From Bacteroidaceae bacterium (GTDB taxonomy: Bacteria > Bacteroidota > Bacteroidia > Bacteroidales > Bacteroidaceae), in the NCBI GenBank assembly GCA_024398595.1, contig JAKSIX010000002.1:1-64000 (forward strand): a stretch of DNA of 64,000 nt, written 5' to 3'. Shown piece by piece: positions 1 to 8,077 of the stretch. The number at the start of each line of letters is the position of its first letter. Positions within the stretch are counted from its first letter, which is position 1. Position numbers and translations under genes: made by a program. Below the pieces are notes generated by a model, which made no database searches, was not told the DNA's origin, and saw only the letters and a program-made list of their open reading frames with translations.

Positions 1-84
1 ATCGACACGCGCCATTTTTGCTTATAACTAATTTATTAACAATATATTACAAAGAACTAAACAAATTTTCTTTGGACACTAGTG

Positions 85-115
85 TTGTACTTTTTATAAA
101 ATATGACTACCTTTG
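85..115 (+). promoter_or_regulatory. Bacteroidota-type promoter for the aminotransferase-like gene
   Basis: A TTG at 85-87 is followed after 20 nt by TACCTTTG at 108-115, which matches the Bacteroidota -33/-7 pattern (TTG and TAnnTTTG). Transcription would begin near 121, about 22 nt before the ATG at 144. This argues that open reading frame upstream of 144 is not coding and fixes the start of the next gene. Confidence 0.6.
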
Positions 116-143
116 CAGACTATTTGTTCACGGGAAGACAGGT

Positions 144-1184
144 ATGAATTATCTTGATCGAAATGAGTTCAATTTCCAGCCTTCGGATAAGGTGCTGGAG
201 GCTGTTGGAAACTTTGATCCGAAAACTCTTTGCTTTTATACCAGAATATATGACACTGGCAAGAAAAGCGTAGTATCCGTGAGGCTTTCGGAAATATATC
301 ACGTGCCTGAGGAACAGGTACTCCTGGGATATGGCGGTGAGGAAATACTGAAAAACGCAATTCATTATTTCCTTATGGAAGGTGAAAACCGGACAATTCT
401 GATTCCGGAATTTTCCTGGTGGTATTATAAAAATGTGGCAGGTGAGTGCAGCGGCGTTTTTGAGATGTATCCATTGCACGAGACTGGTGACACGTTTGCC
501 TATGACGTGACGGAGGTGATAGAATATGCTAATCGGATACATCCCCGTATGCTGCTTCTGGCTTCGCCAAACAATCCCACAGGCAACAGTCTGACATCAG
601 AGGAAATAGGCCGTATTATGGAGAATATACCATCCGATACGATGGTGCTGGTGGATGAGGCGTATGCAAGTTTCATAACTTCGGATACCGACTACATCGC
701 ACCTCTGGTCAATAAGTACTCAAATCTGATCATCATACGTACTCTGTCGAAGTTCTATGGTCTGCCGGGCCTGAGAGTCGGCTTCGGATTCATCGGTGCC
801 GGTCACGATCAGTTCCTGTCATATTCGAACAAGTATCTTGGCTATAACCGCTTCTCTGAGTCCGTCGCGCTTGCGGCTTTGGAAAGTGACGAGCACTATC
901 GCAAGGTGGCTGACGAGATGGAGTGGGATCGTCAGCTGTTTAAGAAGGAACTGGGCAATCTGCCGGGTTTCAAGGTCTATAAGAGTGTCGCTAATTTTAT
1001 TCTTGTCAAATATCCTGCCGATATAAAGGAAGCTCTGCAGAATGCTCTTGCCGAACAGAATTACAAGATTAAGTTTATGGGCGACAAGGGACTGGAGGAT
1101 TGTCTGCGCATAACGCTTGGGCGTAAGGAGCAGATACAGGTCGTGGTGGATACGATAAAGAGAGTCTATCAAAATAGCATCTGA
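144..1184 (+). CDS. PLP-dependent class I/II aminotransferase-like protein (HisC/CobD-like)
   Basis: A 346-residue fold-type I PLP enzyme resembling histidinol-phosphate aminotransferase and threonine-phosphate decarboxylase (CobD). Visible hallmarks are SPNNPTG at residues 141-147, the PLP-ring Asp in VDEAY (D171), the Schiff-base Lys in LSKFYG (K203) and the following GLRVG with R211. The ATG at 144 is chosen because a promoter lies just upstream and homology starts there. The next gene, 7 nt downstream, encodes a LicC-like nucleotidyltransferase. The same two domains are fused in reverse order at 34050-35864, so the pair probably makes and activates one small molecule, for example an amino-alcohol phosphate. 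A simple HisC role is less likely because the his genes of this window lie elsewhere. Transamination and decarboxylation cannot be told apart by eye. Confidence 0.8.
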   Translation: MNYLDRNEFNFQPSDKVLEAVGNFDPKTLCFYTRIYDTGKKSVVSVRLSEIYHVPEEQVLLGYGGEEILKNAIHYFLMEGENRTILIPEFSWWYYKNVAGECSGVFEMYPLHETGDTFAYDVTEVIEYANRIHPRMLLLASPNNPTGNSLTSEEIGRIMENIPSDTMVLVDEAYASFITSDTDYIAPLVNKYSNLIIIRTLSKFYGLPGLRVGFGFIGAGHDQFLSYSNKYLGYNRFSESVALAALESDEHYRKVADEMEWDRQLFKKELGNLPGFKVYKSVANFILVKYPADIKEALQNALAEQNYKIKFMGDKGLEDCLRITLGRKEQIQVVVDTIKRVYQNSI

Positions 1185-1191
1185 AAGGGAA

Positions 1192-1926
1192 ATGAGGGCA
1201 CTTATTCTGGCTGCGGGTATGGCTTCACGGCTGCGTCCGCTTACTTTGAACACTCCCAAATGCCTCCTTAAGGTAGGAGAACGGACTTTGCTGCAACGTA
1301 GTATCGACGCTTTGACGGCCAATGGCATCTGTGACTTCTGCATTGTCACCGGCTATCTGCATAATATGATAGAGGATTTTGTGCGACGGCAGTATGGAGA
1401 CAGGATAAACGTGACATTTATCCATAACCCCATTTACGACAAGACCAATAACATATATTCTCTATGGCTGGCCCGCGAGTTCGCTGATGGCAAAGAGGTC
1501 CTGTTGCTTGACAGCGACTTGCTGTATGACGGCCGGATTGTGGGACGTGTGCTGGCTGACAAGTCGCAGGATGTGCTTACGCTGATCAGGCATGAACTTG
1601 GCGATGAGGAAATTAAGGTCATCGTTAATGGATCCGGAGACATTCTGGAAATAAGCAAGACCTGCAATCCCGCAGATGCCATAGGAGAGAGTCTTGGCAT
1701 AGAAAAGATGGGCTGTGCCTATACGACAGCCCTTTACAGGGAACTTGAACCGATGATGAATGTGGAACACCTGGAGAATGTATTCTATGAGCGTGCCTTT
1801 GAACGCCTTATTCCTCAGGGACACACATTCAGTGTGCTGGATGTTTCCGATCTGTTCTCCTGCGAGCTTGATACTGTCGAGGACTTCGAGAACGCAAAGA
1901 CCAGGATACCCGCTTCTCTTTATTGA
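1192..1926 (+). CDS. LicC-like phosphocholine/amino-alcohol-phosphate cytidylyltransferase
   Basis: A 244-residue NTP_transferase-family protein. The N-terminal LILAAGMASRL loop (residues 4-14) and K23 in TPKCLL form the nucleotide-binding signature. NPIYDKTNNIYSL (residues 79-91) is characteristic of the LicC-like branch, and DSD at 107-109 is the likely metal site. The family activates phosphocholine, phosphoethanolamine or 2-aminoethylphosphonate with CTP. It shares a promoter with the preceding PLP enzyme. The fusion protein at 34050-35864 carries a near-identical signature at the same residue numbers. No kinase, PEP mutase or transferase partner is visible here, but the window starts just upstream, so the rest of the locus may be cut off. 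The substrate is inferred, not shown. Confidence 0.75.
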   Translation: MRALILAAGMASRLRPLTLNTPKCLLKVGERTLLQRSIDALTANGICDFCIVTGYLHNMIEDFVRRQYGDRINVTFIHNPIYDKTNNIYSLWLAREFADGKEVLLLDSDLLYDGRIVGRVLADKSQDVLTLIRHELGDEEIKVIVNGSGDILEISKTCNPADAIGESLGIEKMGCAYTTALYRELEPMMNVEHLENVFYERAFERLIPQGHTFSVLDVSDLFSCELDTVEDFENAKTRIPASLY

Positions 1927-1935
1927 TTTACCGCA

Positions 1936-3636
1936 TCAGCCGTTAATCAGCTTGCGGTAGTGTATGCGTTTGGGCTCTGAATAGCCGAGCTGCTTGACTT
2001 TATACTCCTCGTACTCGCTGTAGCTGCCTTCGTAGAATACCACCCGGCTGTCACCTTCGAATGACAGTATGTGTGTGCAGATACGGTCCAGAAACCAGCG
2101 GTCGTGGCTCACGACTACTGCGCATCCCGCGAAATCCTCAAGACCTTCCTCAAGTGCGCGCAGCGTATTTACGTCAATATCATTGGTAGGCTCATCGAGC
2201 AGAAGCACATTGCCTTCCTCCTTCAGAGCCATTGCCAGTTGGAGGCGGTTACGCTCACCACCGGACAGCATAGCGCATTTCTTTTCCTGGTCAGCACCGG
2301 AGAAATTGAAACGACCAAGATAGGCACGGGCGTTTATGTCGCGTCCACCCATCCGGATTACTTCGTTGCCTCCGCTGACGACTTGGTATACGCTCTTCTC
2401 CGGATCGATGTCCTTATGCTGCTGATCGACGTAGGCGATCTTTACGGTCTCGCCAATTTCAAAGGTACCCGCATCCACTTGTTCAAGCCCCATTATCAGC
2501 CGGAACAGGGTGGTCTTGCCGGCTCCGTTAGGACCTATCACTCCGACTATTCCGTTCGGTGGGAGCATAAAGTTAAGGTCGTCGAACAGAAGCTTGTCCC
2601 CGAATGCCTTTCGCACGCCCTTTGCCTCAATCACCTTGTTGCCGAGACGCGGTCCGTTCGGTATGAATATCTCCAGTTTCTCTTCCTTCGCCTTGACATC
2701 CTCGTTGACGAGCTTGTCATATGAATTCAGACGGGCCTTACCCTTTGCCTGACGTGCCTTCGGCGCCATACGCACCCATTCCAGCTCACGTTCAAGTGTC
2801 TTGCGGCGCTTGCTGGCCTGCTTCTCTTCAAGTGCCAGACGCTGTGACTTCTGCTCCAGCCAACTTGAGTAGTTACCCTTCCAGGGTATACCCTCGCCAC
2901 GGTCCAGTTCCAGAATCCATCCGGCTACATTGTCTAAGAAGTAGCGGTCGTGAGTGACAGCTATGACTGTTCCTGCATATCCCTGCAGGTGCTGCTCCAA
3001 CCAGCCTATACTCTCGGCATCAAGATGGTTGGTAGGCTCGTCAAGTAAAAGAATGTCAGGCTGCTGCAAGAGCAGGCGGCACAGTGCCACGCGGCGGCGC
3101 TCACCACCCGACAATACTCCGGCCTTCTGTTCTTCCGGCGGACAGCGAAGCGCGTCCATAGCCTGTTCCAGTCTGTTGTCGATATTCCACGCATCGGTGC
3201 TGTCGATGATGTCCTGAAGTTCAGCCTGACGTGCCATCAGCGCGTCCATCTTGTTCTGGTCTTCGTAATATTCGGGTAGCTCAAACTTGTGGTTCACCTC
3301 ATCGTATTCCCGGAGCGTATCGTATATCTGCTGTACTCCCTCCATCACTATTTCCTTGACAGTCTTGTCGGGATCAAGCTGCGGTTCCTGCGGCAGATAG
3401 CCTACACTGTATCCGGGCGAGAATACCACCTGACCCTGATAGCTCTTCTCCAGTCCTGCAATAATTTTAAGCAGGGTGGATTTGCCGGAGCCGTTCAGAC
3501 CGATGATGCCAATCTTCGCACCATAGAAGAACGACAGGTAGATGTCTTTCAGAATTTGTCTGTTGTTCTGGAAGGCTTTGCTGACGCCCACCATCGAGAA
3601 GATAATCTTCTTGTCATCGGCTGTTGTCTGTGCCAT
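1936..3636 (-). CDS. ettA: Energy-dependent translational throttle protein EttA (ABC-F)
   Basis: A 566-residue ABC-F protein with two ATPase domains and no membrane segments. Domain 1 has a Walker A (GLNGSGKST, about residues 46-54), an LSGGERRR signature from 175 and LLLDEPTNHLD. Domain 2 has GPNGAGKTT, LSGGERNR and LLLDEPTNDID. The charged linker between them is the P-site tRNA-interaction motif of this family. EttA binds the ribosomal E site and couples translation to ATP/ADP state. Length and the start MAQTTADDKK agree with the family (E. coli 555 aa). It is the last gene of a three-gene minus-strand unit, 5 nt after the DUF3237 gene, and ends 9 nt from the convergent nucleotidyltransferase. 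Confidence 0.93.
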   Translation of the reverse strand: MAQTTADDKKIIFSMVGVSKAFQNNRQILKDIYLSFFYGAKIGIIGLNGSGKSTLLKIIAGLEKSYQGQVVFSPGYSVGYLPQEPQLDPDKTVKEIVMEGVQQIYDTLREYDEVNHKFELPEYYEDQNKMDALMARQAELQDIIDSTDAWNIDNRLEQAMDALRCPPEEQKAGVLSGGERRRVALCRLLLQQPDILLLDEPTNHLDAESIGWLEQHLQGYAGTVIAVTHDRYFLDNVAGWILELDRGEGIPWKGNYSSWLEQKSQRLALEEKQASKRRKTLERELEWVRMAPKARQAKGKARLNSYDKLVNEDVKAKEEKLEIFIPNGPRLGNKVIEAKGVRKAFGDKLLFDDLNFMLPPNGIVGVIGPNGAGKTTLFRLIMGLEQVDAGTFEIGETVKIAYVDQQHKDIDPEKSVYQVVSGGNEVIRMGGRDINARAYLGRFNFSGADQEKKCAMLSGGERNRLQLAMALKEEGNVLLLDEPTNDIDVNTLRALEEGLEDFAGCAVVVSHDRWFLDRICTHILSFEGDSRVVFYEGSYSEYEEYKVKQLGYSEPKRIHYRKLING

Positions 3637-3641
3637 AGCGC

Positions 3642-4172
3642 TTACTTTATCATCCAGACATTAAGTGTGATGCCTCCACCCATTCCTCCGAATCCGGGAC
3701 GGCATACGAACAGCTTGTTGTTCATCCATGCGTACTTGCTGTCAGCGGGAGCCTCGAACTTCGGAGCGCAGGTGAAATACATTCCATCCTGTCCCATATT
3801 GATGATTCCGCTGTTGCGTACGTGAATGGTAACGCCGTCATCGGTGCGGATGCAGTAGATTGCTTCAACCTCGGTGTGTCCTGTCGATGCGTCAGCCATC
3901 TGGTAGTCTGCTCCGCCGGGAAGAACCTCACCCTTGATGTTTGGGCCTTCGAAAGTTCCGCCCGTGATAGGTAATATGGTACGTGTGCCGTGTGTGGTCT
4001 TGCCTACGCTGTATGTCTGACCGAGCTGTACGTGCAATGTAACGACATATTCAAGCTCAGGTGCTGCCGGCTCCTGCTTTTCTGACTTGTCCTGTGACTC
4101 GGATTGCTGTGACTGTGCGAAGATGGCGGTTGAGAATATCAGTGCCATCACGATGCTCATAATTTTTTTCAT
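3642..4172 (-). CDS. Secreted DUF3237 (UPF0311) protein
   Basis: A 176-residue protein with a clear N-terminal signal peptide (MKKIMSIVMALIFSTAIFAQ), a short polar Gln/Ser/Glu-rich spacer and then a complete DUF3237 domain. Family landmarks are ITGGTFEGP, VLPGGADYQ, a TDDGVTIHVRN strand and a C-terminal YAWMNNKLFV segment. The function of DUF3237 is not established; it is a beta-barrel-like fold usually found in the cytoplasm of other phyla, so the signal peptide is a small peculiarity. It lies between the SLC13 permease (12 nt upstream) and ettA (5 nt downstream) and is probably co-transcribed with them. No catalytic residues can be assigned. Confidence 0.8.
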   Translation of the reverse strand: MKKIMSIVMALIFSTAIFAQSQQSESQDKSEKQEPAAPELEYVVTLHVQLGQTYSVGKTTHGTRTILPITGGTFEGPNIKGEVLPGGADYQMADASTGHTEVEAIYCIRTDDGVTIHVRNSGIINMGQDGMYFTCAPKFEAPADSKYAWMNNKLFVCRPGFGGMGGGITLNVWMIK

Positions 4173-4184
4173 ATACCAAAAGTG

Positions 4185-5735
4185 TTAAAGTGGAAATACC
4201 AGTGTTGTGATGAAAATGTTGGCTGCGAGGATGATGAAGTTCATCGGTATGCCAATCTTCATAAAATCATTGAAACGGTATCCGCCCGGACCATACACCA
4301 TAAGGTGTGTAGGTGATCCGATTGGGGTGGCGAAACTGGAACTTACGCTTATCATCAGCGCGACACAGAATGTAAGCGGATTGACACCCAAATGTATAGC
4401 TGTATTGTATGCGATAGGGGCAAAAATGGCTCCTGCTGCCGTATTTGATATGAATTCAGTGATAAATGTTCCTGTCAGGCAGATGGCGGTAAGGATTATC
4501 AGAGGATTATTGCCGCATATTGACAGTATGCCTTTGGCGGTCATTTCTGCAAGTCCCGTCTGCTCAATGGCAGAACCGAGGCATATACTGCCGGCAAACA
4601 CCATGAGTATATCCCAGCTTATTGACTGGCGTGCCTGCCTTATAGTGCAGCACCGGCAAATTATCATCAGCATAGCCGCAATGAAACAGCACTCCAGAAT
4701 ACTGAATACCGACAGATATGAGAGAACTATAAGTCCTGCCATTATGATGGCGGACACAAGTGCTTTCATTCCAGACTTGGGTAACTCTTCCATACCGTAT
4801 ATGCTGTTCTGCAGGCCGAATTTATCGCAGATGGTCATAATGTCATCGGCATTTCCACTTAATGCTATGTGGTCTCCACCCATTATGACTTCATCTTCAT
4901 TGACATTTGAAACGATGTCACGGTCAAAGCGGACAATACTCATTATTCTCGGTTTGTTGGCATTGTCCGTATCGAACGAAATGTAGTTGCCCAGCCCGCT
5001 ATCTTTGAAGGATTGTCCTATCAGGCGGTTGTGCGATGATACTTTCAGCTCGTAGATTACACTCTCGTCAATGCCGGCAGACTGTTCTGTGTCAGTACGT
5101 CTGTCAGGAAGCAGTCTGCTCATGAGTAACGTGGCGGCAATGCCGACGGCCAGACAGAACAGTCCTGGCAGCAGGGTGGTGAATATCGGCAGGGAGATGC
5201 CGCTCTGACCGGTGTAGTAAGATGATATGATAAGATTAGGCGGTGTGCCTATCAGCGTGCAGATACCTCCCATTCCAGCTGCGTAGCTCAGTGGGATATA
5301 CAGTCTGCCTGGAGCTATGTTGAGTTTTTTTGCCCATAACTTTACTACGTTGATGAACATAGCCACAACAGTTGAGTTGCTCAGAAAAGCACTGAGAGCT
5401 GCAACAGGAACCATAATCTTTACGATTGCTTTCCTGTATCCCTTGGGCGTACCGAGCAGGTGGTCCACAATCCATTGGACAGCACCGGAATAGACAAGTC
5501 CGGCTACGACTATATACAGAACACCTACCGTGAATACGCTTTCGGAACTGAAACTTGCCAGCGTCTGCTTTTGGGTCAATGTCCCGGAGACAAGCAGTAT
5601 GGCCATACCTCCGAAGAATACAATATCGGTTGGTATGTTGGTCTTGAGCAGTGTGGCAAACATGGTGATTATCAGTAGTATCGTAAGCCAGGCGTGCCAG
5701 TCGGGACCTAAAATGGAAAGCATCATCTGCGTCAT
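4185..5735 (-). CDS. SLC13-family anion permease with cytoplasmic TrkA-C-like insert
   Basis: A 516-residue polytopic membrane protein of the SLC13 / divalent anion:Na+ symporter group. The N-terminal half (about residues 10-210) carries hydrophobic helices and the SNSTVVAMF and LIGTPPNLI family motifs. A soluble insert (about 225-315) resembles a TrkA_C/RCK domain (ELKVSSHNRLIGQSF). The C-terminal half repeats the helical bundle with SNTAAGAIF and SFATPIGSPTHLMV. Such proteins move sulfate, phosphate or dicarboxylates; the substrate cannot be read from sequence. Relatives often carry two TrkA_C domains, and here I see one region long enough for one. It heads the operon SLC13-DUF3237-ettA, with a TAnnTTTG box 18 nt upstream. 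Confidence 0.85.
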   Translation of the reverse strand: MTQMMLSILGPDWHAWLTILLIITMFATLLKTNIPTDIVFFGGMAILLVSGTLTQKQTLASFSSESVFTVGVLYIVVAGLVYSGAVQWIVDHLLGTPKGYRKAIVKIMVPVAALSAFLSNSTVVAMFINVVKLWAKKLNIAPGRLYIPLSYAAGMGGICTLIGTPPNLIISSYYTGQSGISLPIFTTLLPGLFCLAVGIAATLLMSRLLPDRRTDTEQSAGIDESVIYELKVSSHNRLIGQSFKDSGLGNYISFDTDNANKPRIMSIVRFDRDIVSNVNEDEVIMGGDHIALSGNADDIMTICDKFGLQNSIYGMEELPKSGMKALVSAIIMAGLIVLSYLSVFSILECCFIAAMLMIICRCCTIRQARQSISWDILMVFAGSICLGSAIEQTGLAEMTAKGILSICGNNPLIILTAICLTGTFITEFISNTAAGAIFAPIAYNTAIHLGVNPLTFCVALMISVSSSFATPIGSPTHLMVYGPGGYRFNDFMKIGIPMNFIILAANIFITTLVFPL

Positions 5736-5752
5736 TTTGACTGTGTCTTTTG

Positions 5753-5760
5753 CAAAGTTA
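5753..5760 (-). promoter_or_regulatory. -7 promoter box for the SLC13-DUF3237-ettA unit
   Basis: On the minus strand this reads TAACTTTG, an exact match to TAnnTTTG, about 18 nt before the permease ATG. No convincing -33 TTG lies at the expected distance. Confidence 0.45.
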
Positions 5761-5831
5761 GCTTTTAGTCGTGAGAAATGGCAGTTAAAAAACGGTTATC
5801 TTTATGATATACGTTCCGGATAAGTGGGAGA

Positions 5832-5868
5832 AAGACGAAGGCGAATCGTGATGATCCGCCTTCGTCTT
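5832..5868 (-). terminator. Hairpin terminator of rpsP
   Basis: Perfect 12-bp inverted repeat (5832-5843 with 5857-5868) around a 13-nt loop, 17 nt beyond the rpsP stop. On the minus strand it is followed by a short T-containing run (TTTCT). It separates rpsP from the SLC13 operon. Confidence 0.65.
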
Positions 5869-5884
5869 CAATCTGCCGTAAGGA

Positions 5885-6448
5885 TTAAGCCTCTGCAGGA
5901 ACTTCTGCCGGAGCCTCCTCTGCTGGGGTCTCTGCCGAAGCTTCCTGAGCTGCTGCCTCTGCTGCAGCTGCCTCAGCGGCTGCCAGAGCCTCAGCTTTCT
6001 TCTTGGCGACCTTCTCGGCGATAGCTTCGTTGACCTTCTTCTCGGCCTCAAGTCTTGCCTTGCCAAGTTCGCGCTTAGCCTGCTCTTCCTTTACTGTGAT
6101 AGCCTTTCTGCTGCTCTCCTTGGCCTGCTTCCAGGCATCCAACTTGGCCTGTGCCGTAGCCTCGTCGAAAGCACCCTTCCTGACACCGCCCTGAAGATGC
6201 TTCATCAGATAGACGCCCTCACCGGAGAGGATGTTGCGCGCTGTGTCGGTCGGCTGTGCGCCGCAATTGACCCAATAGAGTGCTCTCTCGAAATTCAAAT
6301 CTACTGTAGCTGGATTGGTGTTGGGGTTGTAGGTACCAATCTTCTCAATAAACTTTCCATCACGTGGAGCTCTTGAGTCGGCAATTACGATTGAATAGAA
6401 TGCATAGCCTTTGTGGCCTCTTCTCTGCAATCTGATTTTTGCTGCCAT
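5885..6448 (-). CDS. rpsP: 30S ribosomal protein S16
   Basis: A 187-residue S16. The first 80 or so residues are the conserved domain (start [18 protein letters not shown], then [19 protein letters not shown]). The rest is a long Lys/Glu- and then Ala/Glu-rich tail of more than 100 residues, ending in repeated AEEAPAE-type units. Extended S16 proteins of about this length are normal in Bacteroidota, whereas S16 of E. coli is about 82 residues. It is monocistronic: a hairpin terminator follows it and a TAnnTTTG box precedes it. The low-complexity tail may contact the ribosome surface, but that is not shown here. Confidence 0.95.
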   Translation of the reverse strand: MAAKIRLQRRGHKGYAFYSIVIADSRAPRDGKFIEKIGTYNPNTNPATVDLNFERALYWVNCGAQPTDTARNILSGEGVYLMKHLQGGVRKGAFDEATAQAKLDAWKQAKESSRKAITVKEEQAKRELGKARLEAEKKVNEAIAEKVAKKKAEALAAAEAAAAEAAAQEASAETPAEEAPAEVPAEA

Positions 6449-6507
6449 AATTTCTCTTTTTAATTGATTAATGATTTGAATTATGCCTTAAGCCCGTTAA
6501 AGCGGGG

Positions 6508-6515
6508 CAAAGTTA
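6508..6515 (-). promoter_or_regulatory. -7 promoter box for rpsP
   Basis: Reads TAACTTTG on the minus strand, about 60 nt before the rpsP start. No clear -33 element was found. The rest of the divergent gap 6449-6666 shows only A+T-rich sequence and the plus-strand box at 6620. Confidence 0.45.
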
Positions 6516-6619
6516 GTAAATAATATCATATATTCTGCCGTAACGCAGTCTTTTTTCACGGAACACCTCTCAAAAAGTTAAAAGGAGTAGCTTGCCGTCC
6601 ATTGCAATGAATAAATATG

Positions 6620-6627
6620 TATCTTTG
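6620..6627 (+). promoter_or_regulatory. -7 promoter box for the esterase-rseC-rnf unit
   Basis: TATCTTTG matches TAnnTTTG 39 nt before the esterase start. TTG triplets exist upstream but at 15 and 25 nt, not the usual 19-21. It is the best visible promoter for the downstream esterase-rseC-rnf run. Confidence 0.4.
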
Positions 6628-6666
6628 AAAAATTATATAGAAACTTAATATTTATCACGAGCGTAT

Positions 6667-7635
6667 ATGAGGAAAATTGGTTTTGTAATTGCCGCAGTTG
6701 CGGCATTGTTTGTGTGTCCAATGAATGCGTCCGCCCAGGATGCACAGGACAACAGGGTGACTGTTAAAATATGGCCTGACGGAGCTCCGAACAGCAGCGG
6801 CCCCAATGCCCGTGATGCCGGATTTGAGCCGATACTGGTCATCTACAAGGCTCAGGAACCTAACGGTCTGGCTGTGCTTGGCCTTCCTGGCGGTGGATAT
6901 GCGATGCTGTCGAAGTCACACGAGGCGCACGATTTCTATAAGTTCTACAATTCAATCGGTGTGACATACGCTGTTCTGGAATACAGACTGCCGAATGAGC
7001 ACAGTGAGATTCCTCTGAGCGATGTGCAGAAGGCAATGGCCATTCTGCGCGGCATGTCGGAGGAACTGGGCTTTACAAAGCTCGGTATCCAGGGCTGCTC
7101 CGCAGGCGGACATCTGGCATCTACGGCTGCCACACATTACACGTCGGATGAGAACCGTCCCGATTTCCAGATACTTTTCTATCCGGTAATCACGATGGAC
7201 AAGTGATTCACCCACATCGGTTCACACGATCTGCTGCGCGGACAGGATGCAAGCGAGGAACTGGAGATTAAGTTCAGCAATGAGAAGCAGGTGACATCAG
7301 ATACTCCTCCTGCAATTATCTTCCACAGTACTGACGACAGACTGGTTCCGGTGGAGAACAGCATACGCTACTATCAGGCACTTGTTGCAAACAGGGTATC
7401 TGCATCAATGCATCTTTACCCACGTGGCAGCCACGGCTGGGGCGCAGGTGACAATTTCGCATACAAGGCCCAGTGGACTTCCGAACTGGAGGCTTGGCTG
7501 AATAATGAAATACTCAAACCGCAGGGTCAGGGCGGTTTCGGAGGCTTCGGAGGTTTCGGAGGCTTTGGCGGTGGATTCCCAGGTGGCGGTTTCCCGGGCG
7601 GCGGAGCACCGGCAGGAGCTCCTGCACAGAGATAA
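6667..7635 (+). pseudogene. Secreted alpha/beta-hydrolase (BD-FAE/acetylxylan-esterase-like), interrupted by an in-frame TGA
   Basis: The reading frame encodes a signal peptide (residues 1-23), an alpha/beta-hydrolase with nucleophile GCSAGG (S145), the acid in STDDRLVP (D223/D224) and the catalytic His in RGSHGWG (H256), followed by a Gly/Phe/Pro-rich tail of about 35 residues. A TGA at 7204-7206 (codon 180) splits it, with the same frame resuming immediately and matching the family (FTHIGSHDLL after VITMDK). The stop separates the nucleophile from the Asp and His, so neither fragment should be active. TGA is a normal stop elsewhere here, so recoding is unlikely. Relatives act on esterified plant glycans. 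rseC begins 10 nt after the end, so the gene may lead the rnf operon. A sequencing error or a recent nonsense mutation are the main explanations. Confidence 0.8.
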
Positions 7636-7645
7636 ATACGGTGTG

Positions 7646-8059
7646 ATGGCGGACGAGTTCAGACACGAGGGCTTTGTGGAATCCGTGGACGGCAATATGG
7701 TCCGGGTGCGGATTCTTCAGTCGTCGGCCTGCTCCGGCTGTCAGGTGAAGTCGCTATGCAAGGTCTCTGAATCGAAGGAGAAGCTGATTGATGTGGAGTG
7801 CAGTGATGCTTCCCGCTTTGCGGTAGCTCAGAAAGTGGATGTGGTAGGAACTGCAGGACAGGGAATGAGAGCTGTGATGCTGGCATTTACAGTGCCGCTC
7901 CTGCTTCTTCTGGCTGTTGTGATAGGTTGCAGCGCATTGGGGCTCTCCGATGGGGTGGCTGCGGTATGTGCTCTTGCGGTGCTTGTGCCGTATTATATTG
8001 TGCTGTTCCTTATGCGCGGCAGACTGAACAGACGTTTCCTGTTCCATATAGAAGAATGA
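7646..8059 (+). CDS. rseC: RseC/SoxR-reducing-system family protein
   Basis: A 137-residue small membrane protein. Its cytoplasmic N-terminal part carries a Cys cluster (SACSGCQVKSLC, about residues 27-38) typical of RseC, followed by two adjacent hydrophobic helices (about 74-120) and a basic C-terminus. The ATG at 7646 is preferred over upstream starts that overlap the esterase. In many bacteria RseC lies with the Rnf genes and helps keep SoxR reduced or assists Rnf function. Here it directly precedes rnfB (18 nt), which is the usual order in Bacteroidota. No soxR is visible in the window, so the role is more likely tied to Rnf than to SoxR. Confidence 0.88.
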   Translation: MADEFRHEGFVESVDGNMVRVRILQSSACSGCQVKSLCKVSESKEKLIDVECSDASRFAVAQKVDVVGTAGQGMRAVMLAFTVPLLLLLAVVIGCSALGLSDGVAAVCALAVLVPYYIVLFLMRGRLNRRFLFHIEE

Positions 8060-8077
8060 TTAAGTTAACTTACTGAT

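Noticed and set aside
18-143. N-terminal extension of the first aminotransferase-like gene
   Set aside because: The extension is A+T-rich, without homology, and a good promoter (85-115) lies within it; the ATG at 144 fits the family.
2071-2724. Long open frame on the plus strand inside ettA
   Set aside because: It is the complement of a strongly conserved ABC-F gene and has no recognisable protein features.
7204-7206. TGA read through as an amino acid (recoding)
   Set aside because: TGA is an ordinary stop in many genes here, and no SECIS-like element or downstream structure was seen; nonsense mutation or error is simpler.
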